From Alcanivorax sp. UBA4485 (GTDB lineage: Bacteria; Pseudomonadota; Gammaproteobacteria; Pseudomonadales; Alcanivoracaceae), in contig DGNT01000081.1 in the NCBI GenBank assembly GCA_002389055.1, forward strand, positions 1 to 19,252: a stretch of 19,252 nucleotides of DNA. The letters run 5' to 3'. Shown piece by piece: positions 13,872-19,252 of this stretch. The first letter of the stretch is position 1; each line of letters begins with the position of its first letter. Below the pieces are notes generated by a model. It saw nothing but the letters and a program-made list of their open reading frames with translations. It was not told where the DNA came from and ran no database searches. Made by a program: the position numbers and the translations under genes.

Positions 13872-14558
13872 TTAATCGCCGGCACTGATGCGCAGGCCGA
13901 GCGCCACGGCCACCGGGCCGAGACTCACCGCCAGCGCCAGAATCGCGCCCAGCACCGCCAGCAAACCACCGGTGGGCAGGCCGTCCAGCGCGGTGCGCAC
14001 CACGCCCGCGCCGAACACCAGCACCGGCACGTAAAGGGGCAACACCAACACCGCCAAAAGAATACCACCGCGGTTAAGGCCGACCGTGAGCGCCGCGCCG
14101 ATGGCGCCCACCACGGTGAGCGTGGGCGTGCCCAGCAGCACGCTCACCATCAGCGTATCCAGCACCGCCACCGGCAGCTGCAGCATGTAGCCCAGCAGCG
14201 GCGCGATCAGCGCCAGCGGCAGCCCGGTCAACAGCCAGTGGGCGAGCAGCTTGGCGGCCACCGGCACCACGCTGACCACCGGCGCGGTGAGCAGCAGATC
14301 CAGCGCGCCGCTCTCCTGGTCACGGCGGAACAGGCCGTCCAGGGACAACATCACCGCCAGCAACGCCGCCACCCAGACCGCGCCGGGGGCCACCAGGGCC
14401 AGCAGCGCCGGCTTCGGTGACAGCGCCAGCGGAAACAGGCTCACCACCACCACGAAAAAAAACAAAGGCTGCACGATGTCCGCCGGCGAACGCCAGATCA
14501 GCGTCAGCTCGCGGCGCAGCGAGGCGCGCCAGACGGTGCCCAGGGACGGCGCGCTCAT
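13872..14558 (-). CDS. ccmB: Heme exporter permease CcmB
   Basis: CcmB is the ABC-2-like membrane partner of CcmA, needed to release heme-loaded CcmE. The 228-residue protein has six hydrophobic segments and the family block LSLDGLFRRDQESGALDLLL (about 75-94). The start at 14558 is fixed by a 4-bp overlap with the ccmA stop (ATGA) and matches the usual length (220 in E. coli). A longer in-frame reading to 14750 would overlap ccmA and has no homologous content. Confidence 0.93.
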   Translation of the reverse strand: MSAPSLGTVWRASLRRELTLIWRSPADIVQPLFFFVVVVSLFPLALSPKPALLALVAPGAVWVAALLAVMLSLDGLFRRDQESGALDLLLTAPVVSVVPVAAKLLAHWLLTGLPLALIAPLLGYMLQLPVAVLDTLMVSVLLGTPTLTVVGAIGAALTVGLNRGGILLAVLVLPLYVPVLVFGAGVVRTALDGLPTGGLLAVLGAILALAVSLGPVAVALGLRISAGD

Positions 14559-15160
14559 CGGGCCACCTCGATATCCTCGCCCAGGTGCAGGCGCTGCACG
14601 CCATCGCCGACCCGGTGATGCGAGGTATAGATCACCAGGACGCCCTGCTCCGCCGCCTGGCGCAGCCGCTGGTCCAGCGCGGCAACGCCGTGCTGATCGA
14701 TGGCGGTGAACGGCTCGTCGAGAATCCACACGTCCTTGCCGTCCAGCCACAGCCGGGCCAGCGCGATGCGGCGCTGCTGGCCGGCGGACAAGCGGCCCGC
14801 CGGCACATCCTCGAAACCGTACAGGTCGAGCGCCGCCAGCGCGGCGTCCGGGTCGCCGGTCTGGCCGCTCAGGGCACGGCTGTATTCGAGGTTTTCGCGG
14901 GCGGTGAGTTCCTCACGCACGCCGGGCTGGTGCCCCAGGTAGAGCAGCGACGGGGACAACGGCGCCGACCATTCGACCCGGCCCTGGTAGAAACCGTGCA
15001 GGCCCACCAGGATGCGCAACAGCGTGGTCTTGCCGGCGCCATTGGCGCCGGTCACCTGCCAGATCTCGCCGTTGCGCGCGGAAAAATCCAGATACTCAAA
15101 CAGCATCCGGTGATCCCGCTCGCAGCCGAGCTGCCGCACTGTCAAACGTGGTGCGTCCAT
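14555..15160 (-). CDS. ccmA: Heme exporter ATP-binding protein CcmA
   Basis: CcmA is the ATPase of the CcmAB complex in cytochrome c maturation System I. The 201-residue protein is a single short nucleotide-binding domain. It shows Walker A GANGAGKTT (38-46), a Q-loop at LGHQPG, signature LSAGQQRR (124-131) and Walker B VWILDEPFTAID (144-155). The compact length and the LSAGQ signature are typical of CcmA. It is the first gene of the eight-gene minus-strand unit; an extended -10 box lies 31 bp upstream. Confidence 0.94.
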   Translation of the reverse strand: MDAPRLTVRQLGCERDHRMLFEYLDFSARNGEIWQVTGANGAGKTTLLRILVGLHGFYQGRVEWSAPLSPSLLYLGHQPGVREELTARENLEYSRALSGQTGDPDAALAALDLYGFEDVPAGRLSAGQQRRIALARLWLDGKDVWILDEPFTAIDQHGVAALDQRLRQAAEQGVLVIYTSHHRVGDGVQRLHLGEDIEVAR

Positions 15161-15190
15161 GGTCGCTTCCGCCCCCTGAATCGGCCGCGG

Positions 15191-15199
15191 AGTATAGCA
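15191..15199 (-). promoter_or_regulatory. Extended -10 promoter for the ccm unit
   Basis: On the minus strand TGCTATACT is an extended -10 box (TGn plus TATACT). The hexamer expected as -35 is poor, which suits an extended -10 promoter. Transcription would start near 15184, about 24 bases before the ccmA start. On the plus strand, TAAACT (15270-15275) is only a weak -10 candidate for the lipocalin gene. Confidence 0.5.
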
Positions 15200-15304
15200 T
15201 GCCTGGGCACCCCGACGAGCGTGAGCCCGCCTCGGTCGAACGGTGGCGCCAACCAGGGGTGTTTTCGGCTAAACTAGGGGATTAGTGTCGAAAGGATTCC
15301 GACT

Positions 15305-15883
15305 ATGACTCTCCAAAAGGCTCTCCATAAGACTCTCAACTGCCTGCTGGTCCTTGCCCTGCCCTTGTTCCTGGCTGCCTGCGGCGGCGGCGGCGACCGG
15401 CCGCTGGCCACGGTGGACCGGGTGGACCTGCAGCGTTACGCCGGCACCTGGCATGAAATCGCCCGCCTGCCGCAATGGTTCCAGCGCGGCTGCTACAACT
15501 CCACCGCCACCTACAGCCTCAACGACGACGGTTCCGTGAAAGTGGTCAACCGCTGCCAGCGCGAGGACGACGAGCCGAGCGTGGCGGAAGGCGAAGCCCG
15601 GGTGGTGCCCGGCTCCAACAACGCCAAGTTGAAAGTCCGCTTCGACAACTGGTTTTCCCGGCTGCTGCCCAAGGTCGCTGAAGGGAATTACTGGGTGATC
15701 GCCCTGGACAAGGATTACCAGACCGTGGTGATCGGCGAACCGGGCCGCGAGTATCTCTGGATTCTGGCCCGCCAGCCGCGGCTGCCGGAGGACCAGTACC
15801 AGGCGCTGGTCGGGCTTGCCGAGGAGAAAGGCTTCCCGGTGGACGAGTTACAACGCAATCGGGATCTGGTGCCGGACGCGTAA
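15305..15883 (+). CDS. Blc-type lipocalin lipoprotein
   Basis: This 192-residue protein is a bacterial lipocalin like E. coli Blc, an outer-membrane lipoprotein that binds lysophospholipids or fatty acids. The N-terminus is a lipoprotein signal: Lys/His residues, a hydrophobic core (12-24) and the lipobox LAAC with the lipidated cysteine at 26. The lipocalin GxW motif is in YAGTWHEIARLPQWFQRGC (45-63), and VVIGEPGREYLWILAR is the second conserved block. G27 after the cysteine fits sorting to the outer membrane. AAAGGA (15291-15296) supports the start. The CYTH gene follows 17 bp after the stop, suggesting co-transcription. Confidence 0.93.
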   Translation: MTLQKALHKTLNCLLVLALPLFLAACGGGGDRPLATVDRVDLQRYAGTWHEIARLPQWFQRGCYNSTATYSLNDDGSVKVVNRCQREDDEPSVAEGEARVVPGSNNAKLKVRFDNWFSRLLPKVAEGNYWVIALDKDYQTVVIGEPGREYLWILARQPRLPEDQYQALVGLAEEKGFPVDELQRNRDLVPDA

Positions 15884-15900
15884 ACGGGAGGAGTCCGACC

Positions 15901-16365
15901 ATGGCCGTGGAAATCGAGAGAAAATTCCGCACCAACGGCGTCGACTTTCTGGCCGACCAGGAAGGCGAACGTCTGACCCAGGGGTATCTGAGCCACGACC
16001 CCCGCGCCACCGTGCGGCTGCGCGTGCAAGGCGACCGCGCCTGGCTGACCATCAAGGGTAAGACCCACGGCGCCAGCCGCAGTGAGTTCGAGTACCCGAT
16101 CCCCACCGCCGACGCGCACGCCATGCTGGAAGAAATGTGCCCGGAAGGCGTGATCGACAAAACCCGCTACCGAATTCCCGTTGGCGAGCATATCTGGGAA
16201 GTGGACCGGTTCCACGGCGACAACCAGGGTCTGGTGGTCGCCGAAGTGGAACTGGACAGCGAGGACCAGCCGTTCGAGCGCCCGCCCTGGCTGGGCGAGG
16301 AAGTCACCGACGACCCCCGCTACTACAACAGCGCGCTGAGCCGCACCCCCTATGGCCAGTGGTAA
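15901..16365 (+). CDS. CYTH domain (triphosphate tunnel) protein
   Basis: This 154-residue cytoplasmic protein is a single CYTH domain. The defining ExExK motif is E4-I-E6-R-K8 at the N-terminus. Other tunnel residues are R39/R41 (VRLR), K52/K54 (TIKGK), E62/E64, K87/R89 (DKTRYR), E100/D102 (WEVDR) and E115/E117 (AEVEL). Proteins of this size and layout, such as the one from Nitrosomonas, are tripolyphosphatases acting with a divalent metal. The CYTH name also covers class IV adenylate cyclases and thiamine triphosphatases, so the substrate is open. GGGAGGAG (15886-15893) is a strong ribosome site. A 59-residue ORF overlaps its 3' end. Confidence 0.9.
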   Translation: MAVEIERKFRTNGVDFLADQEGERLTQGYLSHDPRATVRLRVQGDRAWLTIKGKTHGASRSEFEYPIPTADAHAMLEEMCPEGVIDKTRYRIPVGEHIWEVDRFHGDNQGLVVAEVELDSEDQPFERPPWLGEEVTDDPRYYNSALSRTPYGQW

Positions 16366-16531
16366 CACTCAGTACGTCCTGTGGCAGCGGGACGACAACG
16401 GGCAAGTCCTGTTGATGTGCCGTTTCCATTCCAACAACCAGGCGCAGCGTGTGTGCGCGCGCTATCAGCGTAAAAAAAAGCCCCGTTATCACTACTGGGT
16501 GACCATCCTGGCCCCGCACGGCCCTCACTAG
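16352..16531 (+). CDS. Small 59-residue protein, unknown function
   Basis: This short frame begins at an ATG that overlaps the last 14 bp of the CYTH gene in another frame and ends 7 bp before the convergent metR stop. It is soluble and basic (QRKKKPRYHYW at 39-49). The opening, QYVLWQRDDNGQVLLMCRF (7-25), reads like small gammaproteobacterial hypothetical proteins beginning YVLWRRDDNG, a resemblance from memory and not tested. No Shine-Dalgarno sequence is visible, so translation would rely on coupling to the CYTH gene. The codon choice is like that of neighbouring genes, which favours a real gene. The function is unknown. Confidence 0.6.
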   Translation: MASGNTQYVLWQRDDNGQVLLMCRFHSNNQAQRVCARYQRKKKPRYHYWVTILAPHGPH

Positions 16532-16550
16532 CCGGCTGCTAGCCGCCGGC
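16531..16550. terminator. Possible bidirectional hairpin between the small ORF and metR
   Basis: GCCGGC at 16531-16536 and again at 16545-16550 can pair, with an inner GGCT/AGCC alternative (16534-16537/16541-16544). The metR stop codon lies in the loop. There is no T-run on either side, so termination by this hairpin alone is doubtful. Confidence 0.3.
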
Positions 16551-17471
16551 GCGACGGATACCGCTGAGGTTGCCGAAACACTGAGCGCGGGCGGTATCCA
16601 TGAATTCCTGGATGAACGGCACCCGCTCGTCACCGTCGCGCACCGCCGCATACAGGGTGCGCCAGACGCCCTCCCCGTCGCCGAGGCGCACCGCGCGCAC
16701 CAGATCCAGGTCCAGGTACTCGGTGAGCGCCCAGTTGGGCAGCGCCGCCACGCCACGCCCGGCGGCCACCAGCTGCACCATCATCGGTGTCAGCTCGGCG
16801 GTGCGCAGCGCCGCCGGTGCCACCCCGGCCGGGTCAAGAAAGGCGGTGAACACGTCCAGCCGCTCGTGCTCCACCGGGTAGGTGATCAGGGTTTCCTCCG
16901 CCAGGGCCTGGGGCGCCACCGCGCGCCCGGCGGCCAGCGCGGACTGCCGCGCCACCGCCAGCACCAGCTCATAACGGAACAACGGCAAATAGCGCACCGC
17001 GTCGTTATCCACCGGGTCCGAGGTGATCACCATGTCCAGGTCACCGCGCACCAGCGCCGCCTGGGGCGTGAAGCTGAAGGCGGCGGACAGGTCCAGCTCT
17101 ACCTCCGGCCAGGCCTCGCGGAAACGGTCCAGGGCCGGCATCAACCACTGAAAGCAGGAATGGCACTCAATGGCGATGTGCAGCCGCCCGCTCTGGCCGG
17201 CGGCCAGCCGACGCAGTTCGGTCTCGGTACGCCTCACCTGGGGCAGCACCTGCCGGGCCAGGGCAAGTACCCGGTCGCCGGCGGTGGTGAAGCGGATCGG
17301 CCGGGTGCGCCGCACGATCAGCGCCACCCCAAGCCGGTGCTCCAGGTCCTTGAGTTGATGGGACAGCGCCGACTGGGTGACGTGCAGCCGCTCGGCGGCC
17401 TCCACCAGGCTGCCGGCCTCGTCGATGGCCTGCAAGGTGGCCAGGTGGCGCAGTTCAAGCACGGACGACAT
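16539..17471 (-). CDS. metR: LysR-type regulator MetR
   Basis: MetR activates metE and other methionine genes with homocysteine as co-inducer. The 310-residue protein has the N-terminal winged helix-turn-helix (about 5-63; AAERLHVTQSALSHQLKDLE is the recognition part) and a LysR effector domain. The block IAIECHSCFQWLMPAL, together with SDPV, ETLITYPVEHERLDVF and LYAAVRDGDER, is specific for MetR. I chose the ATG at 17471 since MSSVLELRHL aligns with the MetR start; in-frame ATG (17477) and GTG (17480) are possible. It diverges from metE, the classic arrangement, and a MetR-like site overlaps its start, which would fit autorepression. Confidence 0.94.
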   Translation of the reverse strand: MSSVLELRHLATLQAIDEAGSLVEAAERLHVTQSALSHQLKDLEHRLGVALIVRRTRPIRFTTAGDRVLALARQVLPQVRRTETELRRLAAGQSGRLHIAIECHSCFQWLMPALDRFREAWPEVELDLSAAFSFTPQAALVRGDLDMVITSDPVDNDAVRYLPLFRYELVLAVARQSALAAGRAVAPQALAEETLITYPVEHERLDVFTAFLDPAGVAPAALRTAELTPMMVQLVAAGRGVAALPNWALTEYLDLDLVRAVRLGDGEGVWRTLYAAVRDGDERVPFIQEFMDTARAQCFGNLSGIRRAGG

Positions 17472-17483
17472 GAGCATCACTCA
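17471..17483. promoter_or_regulatory. MetR-like operator overlapping the metR start
   Basis: TGAGCATCACTCA is an inverted repeat of TGAG/CTCA around five bases with a central T. It fits TGA-N7-TCA, a relaxed form of the known MetR consensus TGAANNTNNTTCA, and the LysR T-N11-A rule. Its place over the metR start codon suggests control of metR itself. Confidence 0.5.
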
Positions 17484-17501
17484 TAGTAATGATTAGATAT
17501 T

Positions 17502-17514
17502 TGATTTTGTCTCA
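17502..17514. promoter_or_regulatory. MetR-like operator upstream of metE
   Basis: TGATTTTGTCTCA fits TGA-N7-TCA with a central T; the symmetry extends one base each way (TTGA...TCAA, 17501-17515). It lies 31 bp from the other site, about three helical turns, so two dimers would sit on the same face of the DNA. It overlaps the candidate -35 box of metE. Confidence 0.55.
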
Positions 17515-17534
17515 ACTCGGGGGTGGACCACAAT
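17507..17534 (+). promoter_or_regulatory. Weak candidate metE promoter
   Basis: TTGTCT (17507-17512) and CACAAT (17529-17534) match four of six bases each with a 16-bp spacer. A weak promoter overlapped by a MetR site is what an activator-dependent gene would have, but the match is poor enough to be chance. Confidence 0.3.
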
Positions 17535-17580
17535 AGCCGCCAATCGATCTTCCCCCTCTTCGCGAGACAAAGGATTCAAC

Positions 17581-19252
17581 ATGACCACCCTGCATAACCT
17601 GGGCTTCCCCCGTATCGGCGCCCGCCGTGAACTGAAACAGGCGGTTGAGGCCTATTGGGCCGGCACCCTGCAGCAAAGCGAGCTGGAACACGTGGGCCGC
17701 AGCCTGCGCGAACGTCACTGGACGCTGCAGGCGGGAGCGGGACTGGACGCGGTGCCGGTGGGCGACTTCGCCTGGTACGACCAGATTCTCGAGTTCTCCT
17801 GCCTGCTGGGCGTGGTGCCGCCGCGCTTCCAGCAAGCGAACGATCAGCCTGTGTCCCTGGACACCCTGTTCCGCATGGCCCGGGGCCGCGCCCCCAGCGG
17901 TGAGCCGGCGGCGGCCTGCGAAATGACCAAGTGGTTCGATACCAACTACCACTACATCGTGCCGGAGTTGGAAGGGGACCAGGATTTCCGCATCGCCCGC
18001 GAGACCCTGTTCGAACAGGTGGACGAAGCCCGGGCCCTGAACCTGGACGCCAAGCCGGTGATCCCCGGCCCGCTCACCTATCTGTACCTGTCCAAGGGCG
18101 AGTCGTTCGACGGCGCCGCCGACAGCGCCAAGCTGACGCTGCTGGAAAAATTGATCCCGGTGTACCGGACGATTCTGCAGCGCTTCGCCGACCAGGGCGT
18201 CACCTGGGTGCAGATCGACGAGCCGATTCTTTGCCTGGACCTGCCCGACGCCTGGCAGCGCGCCTACCTGCGCGTCTACGACCAGCTCGCCGGGGCCGCC
18301 TCGGTGAAACTGCTGCTGGCCACCTATTTCGAAGGCCTGCGCGACAACCTGTTCACCGCCCTGCAGCTGCCGGTGGCCGGGCTGCACCTGGACCGGGTGC
18401 GCGGCGCGGATTCCCTCGACCAGGTGCTGCCGCGCCTGGGCGACAAGGTGCTGTCGCTGGGTGTGATCAATGGCCGCAATATCTGGCGCGCCGACCTGGA
18501 CGCCCTGCTCGACACCCTGACCCCGCTGAAGGCGGAGCTGGGCGAGCGCCTGTGGCTGGCGCCTTCCTGTTCGTTGCTGCACAGCCCGGTGGACCTGGAC
18601 CAGGAAGACCGCCTCGACGACGAACTGAAAAGCTGGCTCAGCTTCGCCAAACAGAAGCTCGATGAACTGGCGGTGCTGGGCGGCGCCCTGGACGGTGACG
18701 ACAGCGTGCAACCGGCCCTGCAGGCGCAACGCCAGGCGGTGGCCGCACGCGGCCAGTCACGGCGCATCCACAATCCGACGGTGGGCGAGCGCATGGCGGC
18801 GTCCGGCCAGGTGTCCCGCGACCGGCTGAGCCCGTTCGTGGAGCGCATCGGCAAACAGCAGGCGGCGCTGAAACTGCCCGCCTACCCCACGACCACCATC
18901 GGTTCCTTCCCGCAGACCAAGGAAATCCGTGCCGCGCGGCGTGACTGGAAAGCCGGCAAGCTGGACGACAGCGGTTACACCGAGCTGATGAAACAGGAAA
19001 TCACCCGCGCCGTGCGCTACCAGGAGCAGGTGGACCTGGACGTGCTGGTGCACGGCGAAGCGGAGCGCAACGACATGGTCGAGTACTTCGGCGAGCTGCT
19101 GGAAGGTTTTGCCTTCACCCGCTTCGGCTGGGTGCAAAGCTACGGCTCGCGCTGCGTGAAACCGCCGGTGATCTTCGGCGACGTGAGCCGCCCTAACGCG
19201 ATGACCGTGGACTGGACGCGCTTCGCCCAATCGCTCACCGACAAGCCGGTGA
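17581..19252 (+). CDS. metE: Cobalamin-independent methionine synthase MetE, 3' end outside window
   Basis: MetE transfers a methyl group from methyltetrahydrofolate-polyglutamate to homocysteine in the last step of methionine synthesis, without B12. The window holds about 557 of the roughly 750-760 residues expected. The N-terminus (LHNLGFPRIGARRELKQAVE) is the folate-binding barrel start of the family. The second barrel begins near IGSFPQTKEIR (440-450), and HGEAERNDMVEYFGE (491-505) contains the conserved glutamate region that contacts homocysteine. The zinc ligands lie beyond the window. AAAGGA (17569-17574) supports the ATG. The reading frame is open to the window end. It is divergent from metR, its likely activator. 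Confidence 0.97.
   Translation, partial: MTTLHNLGFPRIGARRELKQAVEAYWAGTLQQSELEHVGRSLRERHWTLQAGAGLDAVPVGDFAWYDQILEFSCLLGVVPPRFQQANDQPVSLDTLFRMARGRAPSGEPAAACEMTKWFDTNYHYIVPELEGDQDFRIARETLFEQVDEARALNLDAKPVIPGPLTYLYLSKGESFDGAADSAKLTLLEKLIPVYRTILQRFADQGVTWVQIDEPILCLDLPDAWQRAYLRVYDQLAGAASVKLLLATYFEGLRDNLFTALQLPVAGLHLDRVRGADSLDQVLPRLGDKVLSLGVINGRNIWRADLDALLDTLTPLKAELGERLWLAPSCSLLHSPVDLDQEDRLDDELKSWLSFAKQKLDELAVLGGALDGDDSVQPALQAQRQAVAARGQSRRIHNPTVGERMAASGQVSRDRLSPFVERIGKQQAALKLPAYPTTTIGSFPQTKEIRAARRDWKAGKLDDSGYTELMKQEITRAVRYQEQVDLDVLVHGEAERNDMVEYFGELLEGFAFTRFGWVQSYGSRCVKPPVIFGDVSRPNAMTVDWTRFAQSLTDKPV

Noticed and set aside
17484..17580. SAM riboswitch or T-box upstream of metE
   Set aside because: The roughly 100-bp gap lacks the stems and conserved boxes of these leaders; a divergent metR and operator-like sites explain control better.
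17512..18729. 405-codon open frame on the minus strand opposite metE
   Set aside because: It is antisense to a well-conserved metE, has a repetitive Gln/Val/Gly composition and shows no known motif.

Overview
The window is GC-rich, densely coded DNA with a standard gammaproteobacterial gene set: a bimodular QueF, YadG/YadH, a Ccm heme-export system, MetR/MetE, a Blc-type lipocalin and Pseudomonas-style REP elements. An AbgT transporter carries its key residues at the same positions I recall for YdaH of Alcanivorax borkumensis. This makes an Alcanivorax-type marine gammaproteobacterium my best guess, as an inference rather than a proof. It reads as core chromosome; I see no phage, insertion sequence, integrase or CRISPR array.

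Layout. Positions 1-253 hold no gene but carry a 28-bp direct repeat around a run of small hairpins. Minus-strand genes for a hotdog thioesterase and a YdjA-like nitroreductase (254-1304) diverge from a plus-strand pair: a membrane class III adenylate cyclase and an AbgT transporter (1444-4475). Across a REP element, a minus-strand group follows (7875 to 4576): a histidine phosphatase, the ABC transporter YadG/YadH and QueF. An inverted REP pair and a terminator separate this from a tRNA-Glu/tRNA-Gly operon (8308-8147), whose promoter lies close to a divergent promoter for a glutathione S-transferase-like gene (8465-9118).

From 15160 down to 9115, eight minus-strand genes form one tightly packed unit: ccmA, ccmB, ccmC, ccmD, ccmE, a RimK-like ATP-grasp ligase, a DUF2157 membrane protein and a GDYXXLXY protein. 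The ccm part exports heme and loads it on CcmE; the usual ccmF/G/H genes do not follow. Divergent from ccmA are a lipocalin lipoprotein, a CYTH/triphosphate-tunnel protein and a 59-residue small ORF (15305-16531). The window ends with metR (minus) and metE (plus, cut by the window end), which share a control region with two MetR-like sites.

Most coding calls rest on clear family motifs. The most unusual features are the REP-like elements, whose central hairpins differ in sequence yet stay self-complementary; the truncated ccm operon running into a RimK/DUF2157/GDYXXLXY module; the cyclase-transporter pair; and the repeat at the left edge. I did not find convincing evidence for a wholly new defence or mobile system.
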